A stretch of 64,000 bases of DNA from an uncultured Bacteroidales bacterium (GCA_905234475.1 CAJOHX010000005.1:1-64000); one strand, 5' to 3'. Counted from the first letter of the stretch, positions 42,726 to 51,448 are shown. Translations and numbers: made by a program. The notes: generated by a model from the sequence alone, not told the origin.

Positions 42726-45554
42726 ATGCCTGAGATGTCCACCAAATTTATCCCCAAGCACTTTGGAGACAAGAACCCCAATCCCAAGCTGCTGAAGTTT
42801 GTCCGCCACGTCACGGACCGCGTCCCCGGCAAGATCAAGATGACCACCGAAGCCCCCGAGTACTGGGGCCTGGCGTGCATCTTCGAGGACGAGATGGACG
42901 CCGTTACCCGGGAAGCCTCCCTGGACCTCCTGCTGGACATGCTTCCGAAGAACTTCCTGAAAGTGCGCGAGCACCGCACGTACCGGCTCCTGCACGAATG
43001 GAATGCGAAAAAGCACTACACGCCGGACGATGCTTCCTTCGACGAACTCCTGGACAAGCTGTCCTATTTCGGCATGCTGGAGTACGACTACGGCGACCAT
43101 TACACCAACGGCCAGGGACCTGATCCCGGCACCACGTTCAACCGTGAGGATCGCATCTACTGGGTCCCGATGTTCGTGCCCGGCAGCGCCGAGTACACCA
43201 ACATGAACACCGACCTGATGGACCGGCACCCGGAGCTGGCGATGTTCTTCGAGCGCATGACCTTCCTGCCCCTGGAGAAGATCACCCCGATGGTGCCCAT
43301 GGGCGGCTCGGGCATCGGCATGCACGTCATCCCGGTGGAGAAGGCCATCTCGATGGAGAACCGGTCGGTGGACATCGAGCATATCTCCTACTGGCTCAAG
43401 AAATACGAAGGCCATCTGGGCGTTGGCATCTGCTCCTGCCGCTACGGCCGCAAGAAACTCGACGAGGGCTGCGCCGACGACTACCGTGACTGGTGCATCG
43501 GCGTGGGCGACATGGCGGACTACCTGCGGGAGACCGGCCGTGGCCATGACATTACCTACGACGAGGCGATGGCCATTCTCCGCAAAGCCGAGGACCACGG
43601 CTTCGTGCACCAGGTCACCAATATCGACGGGGAGGGCAAGATCTTCGCCATCTGTAACTGTAACGTCAAGATATGCAATGCCCTGCGTACATCGCAGCTG
43701 TTCAACACACCGAACATGTCGCGGAGCGCATACGTCGCCGAGGTGGACCCGAAGAACTGCGTCGCCTGCGGCCGCTGCGTGGAATACTGCCCGGCCGGCG
43801 CCGTCAAACTGGGCCAGAAGCTTTGTACGAAGAACGGCCCGGTGGAGTATCCCAAGCAGGAGCTGCCGGATGCCGCTAAATGGGGCAAGCACAAGTGGAA
43901 CGAGGACTACCGTGACCGCAACCGCATCAACTGCTACGACACCGGCACGTCCCCGTGCAAGACGGCCTGTCCGGCGCATATCGCCGTCCAGGGCTACCTC
44001 AAGAAGGCCGCCGAAGGCAAATACACGGAGGCGCTCGAGCTTATCAAGCGGGAGAATCCCTTCCCGGCCGTGTGCGGCCGTGTCTGCAACCGCCGCTGCG
44101 AGGATGCCTGCACCCGCGGGACCATCGACCAGCCCGTCGCCATCGACGCCGTCAAGAAATTCATCGCGGAGCAGGACCTCAAGGCCGAGACGCGTTTCGT
44201 GCCGGAAGTCAACATCTGCTCCAACGTCCAGGACCGCTGGGAGGAGAAGATCGCCATTATCGGCGGCGGCCCGGCTGGCCTGAGCTGCGCCTATTACCTC
44301 GCCACCATGGGTTACAAGCCCACCGTGTTTGAGAAGAACGAAGAGCCCGGCGGCATGCTCCGCTACGGCATCCCTTCCTATAAGCTGGAGAAAGACGTCA
44401 TCAAGGCCGAGATCGACATCATGAAGGAGATCGGCGTGGAGATCCGCACCGGCGTCGAAGTGGGCAAAGATGTCACCATCGCCGGCCTGCGCGAGCAGGG
44501 CTACAAGGGCTTCTACGTGGCCATCGGCTGCCAGGGCGGCCGCTTGCCGGGCATTCCCGGCGAGACGGTGCCCGGCACCACCACTGCCATTGATTTCCTG
44601 CACGACGCCAACTGCGGCAAGGTCAAAGTCAGCGGCCGGGTGGTCGTGGTCGGCGGCGGCAACGTCGCCATCGACGCGGCGCGCGTGGCGAAGCGCTGCG
44701 GCGCCGCTGAGGTCACGATGCTTTCCCTTGAGACCGAGGACATCATGCCCGCATCGCTGGAGGAGCGCGCCGAAGCGCGAGAGGACGGCGTGGTGATCAA
44801 CCCCGGCTGGGGCCCGAAGGAGGTCCTGGGCACGGACAAGGTGAGCGGCATCGTCTTCAAGAAGTGCACGTCCGTGTATGACGCGGCGCATAAGTTCGCT
44901 CCAGAATACGATGAGAATGAGCTGATTACACTGGACGCCGACATGGTCATCTTCGCCATCGGCCAGACGGTCGTCCTGAAGGACCTGCTGAAGGACACGA
45001 AAGTCGAATTCTTCCGCGGCGTGTATCCCATTGCCGACAAGCTCACGTACCAGACCGCCGAGCCCGACATCTTCGTGGGCGGCGACGTCTTCACCGGCCC
45101 CAAGTTCGCCATTGACGCGATTGCCGCCGGCAAGGAGGCTGCCGAGAGCCTGCACCGCTACGTGCAGCACGGCCACATGACCATCGGGCGCAACCGTCGC
45201 GACTTCATCGAGCTGGACAAGCAGAATATCGTGGTGGAGAGTTACGACAACAGTTCCCGCCAGGATCCGGGCGTGGTGCCCGACAAGGACAATTTCCGTG
45301 AGTACCACGGCACCCTCACGGAGGAGCAGGTGCGTCGGGAGACGGCCAGGTGCCTCGGCTGCGGCGCGTCCGTCGTGGACGAGAACCGCTGCATCGGCTG
45401 CGGCATCTGCACCACCAAGTGCGGTTTCGATGCCATCCACCTGTTCCGCAAGAACCCGGAAGCCAGCCACATGATCACGTCGGAGGAGAAGTTCGACCTG
45501 ATCCTGCCCTACATGCTCCAGCGTACCAAAAAGATATTGTTTAAAAAGAAATAG
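42726..45554 (+). CDS. Multidomain FAD/NAD(P)-dependent oxidoreductase with Fe-S clusters (GltD-like)
   Basis: 942 residues. (1) ~1-330: a domain with cysteine motifs CSCRYGRKKLDEGC and CNCNVKIC. (2) A ferredoxin-like CVACGRCVEYCPAGAVKLGQKLC (~343-365). (3) A GltD-type Fe-S entry domain (CKTACPAHIAVQGYLKKAAEGKYTEALELIKRENPFPAVCGRVCNRRCEDAC). (4) FAD domain IIGGGPAGLSCAYYLATMGY (~513) and NAD(P)-binding VVVGGGNVAIDAARVAKRCGA (~641) with GGDVFTGP near the flavin. (5) C-terminal 2[4Fe-4S] CLGCGASVVDENRCIGCGICTTKCGF. The core resembles glutamate synthase small subunit and NfnB, which pass electrons between NAD(P)H and ferredoxin-type partners. With no GltB subunit next to it, the electron partner is unknown. 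It lies between hypB and hypA. Confidence 0.87.
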   Translation: MPEMSTKFIPKHFGDKNPNPKLLKFVRHVTDRVPGKIKMTTEAPEYWGLACIFEDEMDAVTREASLDLLLDMLPKNFLKVREHRTYRLLHEWNAKKHYTPDDASFDELLDKLSYFGMLEYDYGDHYTNGQGPDPGTTFNREDRIYWVPMFVPGSAEYTNMNTDLMDRHPELAMFFERMTFLPLEKITPMVPMGGSGIGMHVIPVEKAISMENRSVDIEHISYWLKKYEGHLGVGICSCRYGRKKLDEGCADDYRDWCIGVGDMADYLRETGRGHDITYDEAMAILRKAEDHGFVHQVTNIDGEGKIFAICNCNVKICNALRTSQLFNTPNMSRSAYVAEVDPKNCVACGRCVEYCPAGAVKLGQKLCTKNGPVEYPKQELPDAAKWGKHKWNEDYRDRNRINCYDTGTSPCKTACPAHIAVQGYLKKAAEGKYTEALELIKRENPFPAVCGRVCNRRCEDACTRGTIDQPVAIDAVKKFIAEQDLKAETRFVPEVNICSNVQDRWEEKIAIIGGGPAGLSCAYYLATMGYKPTVFEKNEEPGGMLRYGIPSYKLEKDVIKAEIDIMKEIGVEIRTGVEVGKDVTIAGLREQGYKGFYVAIGCQGGRLPGIPGETVPGTTTAIDFLHDANCGKVKVSGRVVVVGGGNVAIDAARVAKRCGAAEVTMLSLETEDIMPASLEERAEAREDGVVINPGWGPKEVLGTDKVSGIVFKKCTSVYDAAHKFAPEYDENELITLDADMVIFAIGQTVVLKDLLKDTKVEFFRGVYPIADKLTYQTAEPDIFVGGDVFTGPKFAIDAIAAGKEAAESLHRYVQHGHMTIGRNRRDFIELDKQNIVVESYDNSSRQDPGVVPDKDNFREYHGTLTEEQVRRETARCLGCGASVVDENRCIGCGICTTKCGFDAIHLFRKNPEASHMITSEEKFDLILPYMLQRTKKILFKKK

Positions 45555-45582
45555 ATCTTTCCACGCGGCCTGACGGCCTTGG

Positions 45583-45635
45583 TCGAGATGACAGGTTGTC
45601 ATTTCGAGCGTAGCGAAGCAAAGTCGAGAAATCTC
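45583..45635. repeat. Dispersed intergenic palindromic repeat
   Basis: TCGAGATGACA-GGT-TGTCATTTCGA forms a hairpin with one G-U-capable mismatch, followed by GCGTAGCGAAGCAAAGTCGAG. This TGTCATTTCGAGCG...AGTCGAGAAATCT word is one I recognise as a widespread intergenic repeat in Bacteroidota and neighbours. Its end abuts the hypA ATG, inside what otherwise is one operon. Confidence 0.7.
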
Positions 45636-45636
45636 A

Positions 45637-45984
45637 ATGCACGAATTAGGGATCGTCTTCTATATTATCCGGGACGTCAAGCAGGCGGCCGGGGAGAACG
45701 GCGTGTCGCACGTGGATGCCGTGGTGATGGACATCGGCGAGGTGTCCACCATCGTGCCGGAGTACCTGACCGACTGCTGGCGCTGGGCCGCCGACAAGGA
45801 GGAGCTCCTGCGGGGATGCGAGTTGAAGATCAACACCATCCCTGCCGTGACGCACTGCGACGACTGCGGCGGAGAATATGAGACGGTCCGCTATGGGAAG
45901 ACCTGCCCCTGCTGCGGGGGAGAGCACACCTGGCTGCTTCGTGGTAATGAGATAGAAATCAAAGAAATACAAGTAAACAATTAA
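45637..45984 (+). CDS. hypA: Hydrogenase nickel-incorporation protein HypA
   Basis: 115 residues. It begins MHE, with the His2-Glu3 nickel site that must be at the mature N-terminus, and carries the zinc site as CDDCGG and CPCCGG. This fits HypA throughout, although the family is usually a little more conserved at the zinc finger (CxxCG...CPxCG). HypA carries Ni(II) to HypB and to the hydrogenase large subunit. It is separated from the oxidoreductase gene by 82 nt filled by a dispersed repeat and followed after 11 nt by a membrane protein gene. hypC, D, E and F are not in the window. Confidence 0.92.
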   Translation: MHELGIVFYIIRDVKQAAGENGVSHVDAVVMDIGEVSTIVPEYLTDCWRWAADKEELLRGCELKINTIPAVTHCDDCGGEYETVRYGKTCPCCGGEHTWLLRGNEIEIKEIQVNN

Positions 45985-45995
45985 ATAATCACATT

Positions 45996-46337
45996 ATGTC
46001 CTGTTTTGTTGTACCCCTTGTGGAAGCCATCGTCGTGAGCGCATGCCGGAAACGCGCCGTGCAGTCCGGGCGTCCCGTCTGGCGGGAACTCCCTGCACTC
46101 GAGAAAATGCTCTGGGGCGGCACCCTGATGCTGATCGTAGACCATGTCATCAACGGCGAGCTCACCTGGCGCTTCCCGTTCTTCACGGCCCTCAGCCTGG
46201 AAGGCGGAGGCGGCGTAATGCTCCGCGAAATGCTCACCGTCGGCGTGCCGATGGCACTGGTCCTCACGGCCGCCTGGGCCGTCTGGGCGCTGCTCAAGGA
46301 ACGCAACCATCGAATCCTACATCCTAATTTATCTTAA
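45996..46337 (+). CDS. Small membrane protein of the hyp cluster
   Basis: 113 residues with hydrophobic stretches MSCFVVPLVEAIVVSAC, ALEKMLWGGTLMLIVDHVI and MLTVGVPMALVLTAAWAVWALL, so probably three membrane passes. No recognisable domain. A Cys-His pair is not evident. Co-transcription with hypA (11 nt) and the DUF5692 gene (17 nt) ties it to the same process, possibly as a subunit of a membrane complex with the DUF5692 protein. Confidence 0.7.
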   Translation: MSCFVVPLVEAIVVSACRKRAVQSGRPVWRELPALEKMLWGGTLMLIVDHVINGELTWRFPFFTALSLEGGGGVMLREMLTVGVPMALVLTAAWAVWALLKERNHRILHPNLS

Positions 46338-46354
46338 CACTAAAACCTTCTAGT

Positions 46355-47458
46355 ATGTTTTTCCAAGTTTATGGGGCTCATGCCCTTGCGCAATGGGGAA
46401 TGCTGATTGTGGTCCTGCTGGGCCTCATCCTCCTCAATGAATTCGCCCGTCGCACCAAACTCGGCGGCTGCATCATGTTCTTTGCGGTGCCGCTCGCACT
46501 CACGATCTACTTCCTCGCCATCCTGATCGGCGTGAAGTCCGGTGCGCAGTGGGCGCTGCAGAACCAGACGCACGTCTACATGCAGGGCTGGTTCCACTAC
46601 GCCAAGCTTTACGCCGCCACCGCCGGGTGCATCGGCTTCATGATGATTAAGTACAAATGGGGCATCGGCGCCAAGCACTGGTTCAAGCCGTTCCCGTTCA
46701 TCATCGTCGGCATCAACATCCTCATCGCCTGCGCCTCCGATTTCGAGAGCGCCATCATGGGCTGGAACAAGTGGTGGCTCACCTCTGAGGGTGTCTGGCA
46801 GTACGGTGGCTGGCACAACGTGATGAACGGCGTGGCCGGTCTGATCAACATCATGTGTATGACTGCCTGGTGGAATGTGTATCCTTCCAAGGACAAGAAG
46901 GACATGATCTGGGCTGACATGACCTGGGTCTACATTGTGATCTATGACATCTGGAACTTCGCCTACACCTACAACTGCCTGCCTACGCACAGCTGGTACT
47001 GCGGTGTCGCCCTGCTGCTCGCCCCGACCGTGGCTGCGCTGCTGTGGAACCGCGGCGGCTGGATCCAGAACCGCGCCAACACCCTCGCCATGTGGTGCAT
47101 GTTCGCCCAGGTGTTCCCGCTCTTCCAGGAGACCTTCAAGAACGGCCAGCAGTGGTTCAACTGGGCCACGCTGCCTGTCCTGTATCCCGAAGGCGTCGGT
47201 ACCATCGAGAAGCTCTATGCCGCAGGCGGCCAGGCGGCTGTCGACGGCATCGTTGGCACGACCGTGGATCCTTCCGTGGTGGCGGCCAATCCGACCATGA
47301 TGACGGTCATCAGCGCCCTGGCGCTCATCACCAACATCATCGCCATCTGCTACATCATCTGTGTGTCGAAGAAGCGCCACATCAATCCGTACAAGGAAGA
47401 TGTGTTCGTCGACCAGAAGTACTACAAGGACGCCATGGCCCGCGCCGACGTCAGCTAG
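46355..47458 (+). CDS. DUF5692 family polytopic membrane protein
   Basis: 367 residues with about nine or ten hydrophobic helices (MLIVVLLGLILLNEFA, GCIMFFAVPLALTIYFLAILIGV, PFIIVGINILIACA, MTWVYIVIYDIWNFAYTYNC, ALALITNIIAICYIICV) and aromatic-rich loops such as GVWQYGGWHNVMNGVAGLIN and QNRANTLAMWCMFAQVFPLFQETF. I recognise it as DUF5692, a family without assigned function. Its place at the end of the hypB-oxidoreductase-hypA run suggests an association with the redox enzyme, for example as quinone- or ion-linked membrane partner; this is inference. It converges on the flavodoxin-like gene with 14 nt between stops. Confidence 0.82.
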   Translation: MFFQVYGAHALAQWGMLIVVLLGLILLNEFARRTKLGGCIMFFAVPLALTIYFLAILIGVKSGAQWALQNQTHVYMQGWFHYAKLYAATAGCIGFMMIKYKWGIGAKHWFKPFPFIIVGINILIACASDFESAIMGWNKWWLTSEGVWQYGGWHNVMNGVAGLINIMCMTAWWNVYPSKDKKDMIWADMTWVYIVIYDIWNFAYTYNCLPTHSWYCGVALLLAPTVAALLWNRGGWIQNRANTLAMWCMFAQVFPLFQETFKNGQQWFNWATLPVLYPEGVGTIEKLYAAGGQAAVDGIVGTTVDPSVVAANPTMMTVISALALITNIIAICYIICVSKKRHINPYKEDVFVDQKYYKDAMARADVS

Positions 47459-47472
47459 GCTTCCCGCTTCGC

Positions 47473-48828
47473 TTATTGGCGGAGGTCCCTTTCCCGGGCC
47501 TCCGCTATTTTTTCATAGGGGGCGATCATCCCTTCGGTCATCCTGCCGGTCAGTTTCTTTTTCAGTTTGGGATTGTTCATCATCCCGCCGACGAGGTACA
47601 TCATCCAGGAGGTCTTCCACTGCTTTTGCGGGAAGTCGTACTGGCCGTGGCTCTTGAAGAACTTGTGGTCGGCCCGCATCAGGCCGCGCATCATGTAGAT
47701 GAGGTCTCGGAAGATCTTCATGCCGCCCACGCCGAGGAAATTCTGCGGCGGGGTGTACTGCTTGTCCATTGCCCAGGCCACCGTGGCGGCCAGGGCGTCG
47801 ATGTCCCGGTCCACCTCGCCTTCGTCCGTCGCGACGCCGGCGAGGAAATTGCCGCCCACCTGGGCCCGGGCTTCCAGCAGGAGCCGCAGGTTCTCCTCGA
47901 CGGAATAGTCGCCTTCGACGAGATAGCCGAAGGACGTGCCCATCGTGACGGTGCGGTGGCCGTTGCAGAACTGCCGGTCGTCGTACATCTTGAACCGGGC
48001 GCCCATGGAGTGGTCCTTGATCCGGAAGGCGTACAGGATGGCGTCGTGCTTGTGGATGGTCCCGCGCAGGAATTCGTCGAAGCCGTCCCTGTAGACGCAT
48101 TTGCCGCTGGCGGCGCAGCCGAAGCAGCTCAGGCAGCCGCCCTGGAAGGGGAAATCCTCGATATTGATGACATCGCACCCGTAGGGGAACACGGCCACGA
48201 AGCGGTCGATCATGGCCTTCAGGGCCGTATCCTCCGGCAGCAGGTCCGTCACGATAACGGCCTTCCTGCTGCCGTCATGCGGGACGGCCTCCGGGACGGT
48301 GGCTGCGTGGCGGATGCCTTTGCCCTCAAAAAGCTGCGGCTGCTTGAATTCTTTGCGGGAGTGCTTCCAGAGCGTGAATTCCAGCCAGTCCACGGCCTGC
48401 TTCTGCCCCTTCTCGGAGAGGATGTCGTCCATGTCGGCTGACAGGCCGTCCAGGAAGGGGAGTGAGAGGTCTGCGCAGTTGTCCTCGACGAAGCGGTGGG
48501 CCGTGACGTCGTAGAAATGCTTGGATGTCGTGACCTGCGTGGCGGCCTTGCCGGAAAGGTCCACACCGGAGTCCTTCATCAGCTCCACGAAGCGGTGCAG
48601 CTGGCTCGGCACGAGGAAGGTGTAGACCGGGTAACAAAAGACGATCAGGTCCGCCTCCCGGAGGGCCTCAAGGGCGGGGGAGAAGTCCTTCTCCAGGGCC
48701 TTGATCTTCTGTCCGGCGTCCACATAAATGAAATGGTGGTCCGGAAACCTTTTCTCGAGGAAAAGGCAGGTGTGCAGCGTGATGGAATTCTTCCCTTTGG
48801 GGCTGCCGTTGATAACGAGGATATTCAT
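47473..48828 (-). CDS. Double flavodoxin-like NAD(P)H-dependent oxidoreductase
   Basis: 451 residues. Two flavodoxin-like alpha/beta domains in tandem: the first starts MNILVINGSPKGKNSITLHTC with the FMN-phosphate loop GSPKGKNS and LIVFCYPVYTFLVPSQLHRFVE; the second (~190-330) starts KAVIVTDLLPEDTALKAMIDRF and keeps a Cys-rich loop GGCLSCFGCAASGKCVYRDGF typical of iron-sulfur flavoproteins of the NADPH-dependent FMN-reductase group. The C-terminal third is helical and basic. It probably reduces a quinone, flavin or other acceptor. The -7 box TAACTTTG ends 7 nt before the ATG. Divergent from glnA with overlapping promoters. Confidence 0.75.
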   Translation of the reverse strand: MNILVINGSPKGKNSITLHTCLFLEKRFPDHHFIYVDAGQKIKALEKDFSPALEALREADLIVFCYPVYTFLVPSQLHRFVELMKDSGVDLSGKAATQVTTSKHFYDVTAHRFVEDNCADLSLPFLDGLSADMDDILSEKGQKQAVDWLEFTLWKHSRKEFKQPQLFEGKGIRHAATVPEAVPHDGSRKAVIVTDLLPEDTALKAMIDRFVAVFPYGCDVINIEDFPFQGGCLSCFGCAASGKCVYRDGFDEFLRGTIHKHDAILYAFRIKDHSMGARFKMYDDRQFCNGHRTVTMGTSFGYLVEGDYSVEENLRLLLEARAQVGGNFLAGVATDEGEVDRDIDALAATVAWAMDKQYTPPQNFLGVGGMKIFRDLIYMMRGLMRADHKFFKSHGQYDFPQKQWKTSWMMYLVGGMMNNPKLKKKLTGRMTEGMIAPYEKIAEARERDLRQ

Positions 48829-48835
48829 AGCTATA

Positions 48836-48863
48836 CAAAGTTAGCAAAGAATCCGTATCTTTG
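48836..48863. promoter_or_regulatory. Back-to-back -7 elements for the flavodoxin-like gene and glnA
   Basis: Minus-strand TAACTTTG (48836-48843) and plus-strand TATCTTTG (48856-48863), both perfect, with 12 bp between. Occupancy of one would block the other. Confidence 0.7.
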
Positions 48864-48884
48864 TGTCCGCTAACCACAAATATA

Positions 48885-50399
48885 ATGGAAAACACAATAG
48901 CACTGAACCCGAACGAGGTGGTGGCTTTCCTTCAGAAAGCTCCTGAATCTTTTACCCGCGAAGATATCCTCCGATTCATCTGCGAGAAAGGAATCCGGAT
49001 GATCGATTTCATGTATCCCGCCGAGGACGGGCGGGTCAAGACCCTGAATTTCACCGTCAACAGCCTCTCCTATGCGGAGACCGTCATCACCGAAGGAGAG
49101 CGGGTGGACGGCTCCAGCCTGTTCCCTTCCTTCATCGAGGCCGGCAATTCCGACCTGTACGTGATCCCGCGCTACCGTACGGCCTTCGTGGACCCGTTCA
49201 ACGAGATTCCCACCCTGTGCCTGCTCTGCGACTTCTACGACAAGAGTGGCGAGAGTTTCGACTGCGGCCCGCACGCCACGCTGATGCGTGCCGAGAAGGC
49301 ATTCGAGGTCTCGACGGGCATGCAGTTCGAGGCGATGGGGGAGTTGGAGTACTACGTCATCTGCGCCGATGACGCCAAGTTCCCCGCCACCGACCAGAAA
49401 GGCTACCACGAGAGCGAGCCGTTCGCCAAGCTCAACGATTTCCGTCGCGAATGCATGGACAATGTAGCCAAAACGGGCGGGCAGATCAAATACGGTCACT
49501 CGGAAGTGGGCAATTTCACCCTGGACGGCAAGATCTACGAGCAGAACGAGATCGAATTCCTCCCTTGCCCCCTGGATACGGCGGCGGACCAGCTCCTGCT
49601 GGCGAAATGGGTCATCCGCAACCTGGCCTACCGGCGTGGCCTGGACGTCAGTTTCGCCCCCAAGATTACCATGGGTAAGGCCGGTAGCGGCATGCACATT
49701 CACATGCGCCTGATGCGCGACGGCCGGAACGTGACGGTGGGTCCCGGCGGCAAGCTCTCCGACGAAGCCCGGGCCGCCATTGCCGGGCTCATGACCCTGG
49801 CCCCCTCCATTACGGCCTTCGGCAACAAGAACCCTACCTCCTATTTCCGCCTGGTGCCCCATCAGGAAGCCCCCACCAATGTCTGCTGGGGCGACTGCAA
49901 CCGCAGTGCGCTCGTACGCGTGCCGCTGGGCTGGAGTTCCGGGGTGGACATGTGCTCCCTGGCCAATCCGCTCGAGGGTTCGGTGGAGCGTGACACCACC
50001 GCCAAGCAGACCTTCGAGATGCGCAGTCCGGACTGCACCGCCGACATCTACCAGCTCATGGCCGGCCTGTGCGTGGCCGCCCGCAAGGGCCTGGAAATGC
50101 CGCGCGAGGAGGCCTTGAAGCTTGCCCGGGAGACCTATGTGGACATGGACATCCACCGGAGCGAGAATGCCGCCCGGCTCTCCACGCTGAAGCAGCTGCC
50201 CGCCTCCTGCATGCAGTCGGCCGACTGCCTGGAGAAGGACCGTGCCATTTATGAGGAGGCAGATGTGTTCCGTCCCCGCATGATCGACGGTATCCTGAAG
50301 GCTCTGCGCGTCCACCATGACGAACGGCTCCGCCACGACGCCCAGAGCGACGCCAAACTCATGCGAAAGCTGGTGGCCGACTTCTTCTACTGCGGCTAG
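48885..50399 (+). CDS. glnA: Glutamine synthetase (GS catalytic-domain family)
   Basis: 504 residues, between classic GSI (~470) and longer forms. Beta-grasp N-terminal domain (FICEKGIRMIDFMYPAEDGRVKTLNF), a substrate segment VDGSSLFPSFIEAGNSDLYVIPRY, metal-binding EAMGELEYYV, the ATP/ammonia site GSGMHIHMRL, NPTSYFRLVPHQEAPTNVCWGDCNRSALVRVP, and EMRSPDCTADIYQLMAGL. It condenses glutamate and ammonia with ATP to glutamine. The adenylylation-site tyrosine region typical of enterobacterial GSI was not recognised. The start is ATG 21 nt after the -7 box (track ORF begins inside the box). It shares a CTAG stop overlap with the convergent dehydrogenase gene. Confidence 0.88.
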   Translation: MENTIALNPNEVVAFLQKAPESFTREDILRFICEKGIRMIDFMYPAEDGRVKTLNFTVNSLSYAETVITEGERVDGSSLFPSFIEAGNSDLYVIPRYRTAFVDPFNEIPTLCLLCDFYDKSGESFDCGPHATLMRAEKAFEVSTGMQFEAMGELEYYVICADDAKFPATDQKGYHESEPFAKLNDFRRECMDNVAKTGGQIKYGHSEVGNFTLDGKIYEQNEIEFLPCPLDTAADQLLLAKWVIRNLAYRRGLDVSFAPKITMGKAGSGMHIHMRLMRDGRNVTVGPGGKLSDEARAAIAGLMTLAPSITAFGNKNPTSYFRLVPHQEAPTNVCWGDCNRSALVRVPLGWSSGVDMCSLANPLEGSVERDTTAKQTFEMRSPDCTADIYQLMAGLCVAARKGLEMPREEALKLARETYVDMDIHRSENAARLSTLKQLPASCMQSADCLEKDRAIYEEADVFRPRMIDGILKALRVHHDERLRHDAQSDAKLMRKLVADFFYCG

Positions 50400-51382
50400 T
50401 CGTCCATGGGATAGCGGACGCCCCACCGGGCCCGGAGACCGTCCATGAGCTCCATGATGTAGAGCGTCTCTTCGAGGGGCATCTGGCGCGGCTCCAGCAG
50501 GCCTTCCGCGATGGCATCCCGGCAGGCGACGAACTGGTATTCGTAGCCGGTGATTTGCTGAGGTACGGACAGTTCCTCCTCGAACACCCGGTCCGGTCCG
50601 TTGATCCGGATCTTCTGCGGGTTGTTGATGTTGTCGATAATCAGGTTGCCTTCCGTGCCGGCAATCACGCCGATGTTGTCGCCCACGCAGCAGGCCGAGG
50701 ACTGGACGTTGGCCAGGATTCCGTCGCCCAGCACGATGGAGACGGCGTTGCTCAGGTCTATCCCGGTGTCTGATTTAACGCATTGTGAATCAATGGACAG
50801 AATGGGCTGATCGCAGAACATCCGGACAAAATTGAGGGCATAGACCCCAAGGTCCAGCAGGGCCCCGCCGCACAGGTCGGCCCGCATGATGCGCTCCTTG
50901 TCGCCCATGCTGTAGCCCAGGGTGGCGGTGATCAGCCGCACCCGGCCGATGCGGCCGTCGCGGATGATCTTCCGGACCATCTCCACGGCCGGCTGGTAGC
51001 GCGTCCAGATGGCTTCGGCGAGGAACACTTTCCGGCTCCGGGACAGGTCCACGACGGCCTGGGCCTGTCTGCGGTTGGCCATGAAGGCCTTCTCGACCAG
51101 GCAGGGGCGGCCCTTTTCCAGGGCCTCGCAGGTAATGTCGAAATGATGTGAATGGGGGGTGGCCACGTAGACCAGGTCGACCGCGGGATCATCCAGCAGG
51201 GCGGAATAGGATCCATAGGCTTTTTCGATGCCCCAGCGGGCAGCAAAGGCGTTGGCTTTCTGCTGGGAGCGGGAGGCGATGGCATAAGCGCGCAGGCCGG
51301 AAAGCCCGTTCAGTGTGATGGCGGCTTTCTCCGCAATCCATCCGGCACCGACGATGCCGACTTTGAAATCAGGGTTCTGCAT
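50396..51382 (-). CDS. Gfo/Idh/MocA family NAD(P)-dependent oxidoreductase
   Basis: About 328 residues. N-terminal Rossmann fold (FKVGIVGAGWIAEKAAITL), the diagnostic VDLVYVATPHSHHFDIT and catalytic-site Lys in PCLVEKAFM (the EKP-like motif with Ala for Pro), then the C-terminal beta-sheet domain (GGALLDLGVYALNFVRMF). Members oxidise or reduce sugars, polyols or dihydrodiols; the overall look resembles the trans-1,2-dihydrobenzene-1,2-diol dehydrogenase-type subgroup. Specific substrate unknown. Start placed at MQNPDFKVG. Divergent from the hydrolase gene across an 18-bp perfect palindrome. Confidence 0.86.
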   Translation of the reverse strand: MQNPDFKVGIVGAGWIAEKAAITLNGLSGLRAYAIASRSQQKANAFAARWGIEKAYGSYSALLDDPAVDLVYVATPHSHHFDITCEALEKGRPCLVEKAFMANRRQAQAVVDLSRSRKVFLAEAIWTRYQPAVEMVRKIIRDGRIGRVRLITATLGYSMGDKERIMRADLCGGALLDLGVYALNFVRMFCDQPILSIDSQCVKSDTGIDLSNAVSIVLGDGILANVQSSACCVGDNIGVIAGTEGNLIIDNINNPQKIRINGPDRVFEEELSVPQQITGYEYQFVACRDAIAEGLLEPRQMPLEETLYIMELMDGLRARWGVRYPMDD

Positions 51383-51404
51383 ATGAAAGGATAGTTTGTC
51401 TTTG

Positions 51405-51434
51405 CGAATGTACGAAGAATTCTTCGTAATTTTG
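51405..51434. promoter_or_regulatory. Palindromic operator between divergent -7 boxes
   Basis: TACGAAGAATTCTTCGTA (51411-51428) is a perfect 18-bp palindrome. Its outer TA pairs are the first bases of the minus-strand TACATTCG box (51405-51412) and of the plus-strand TAATTTTG box (51427-51434). A TTTG at 51401-51404 may serve as plus-strand -33. Confidence 0.65.
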
Positions 51435-51448
51435 CCCAAACGTCAGTG

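Noticed and set aside
41745-45602. Minus-strand ORF of 1285 codons
   Set aside because: It is antisense to hypB and the well-supported oxidoreductase, has a His/Val/Asp-heavy composition typical of the reverse frame of GC-rich genes, and shows no domain, signal or promoter.
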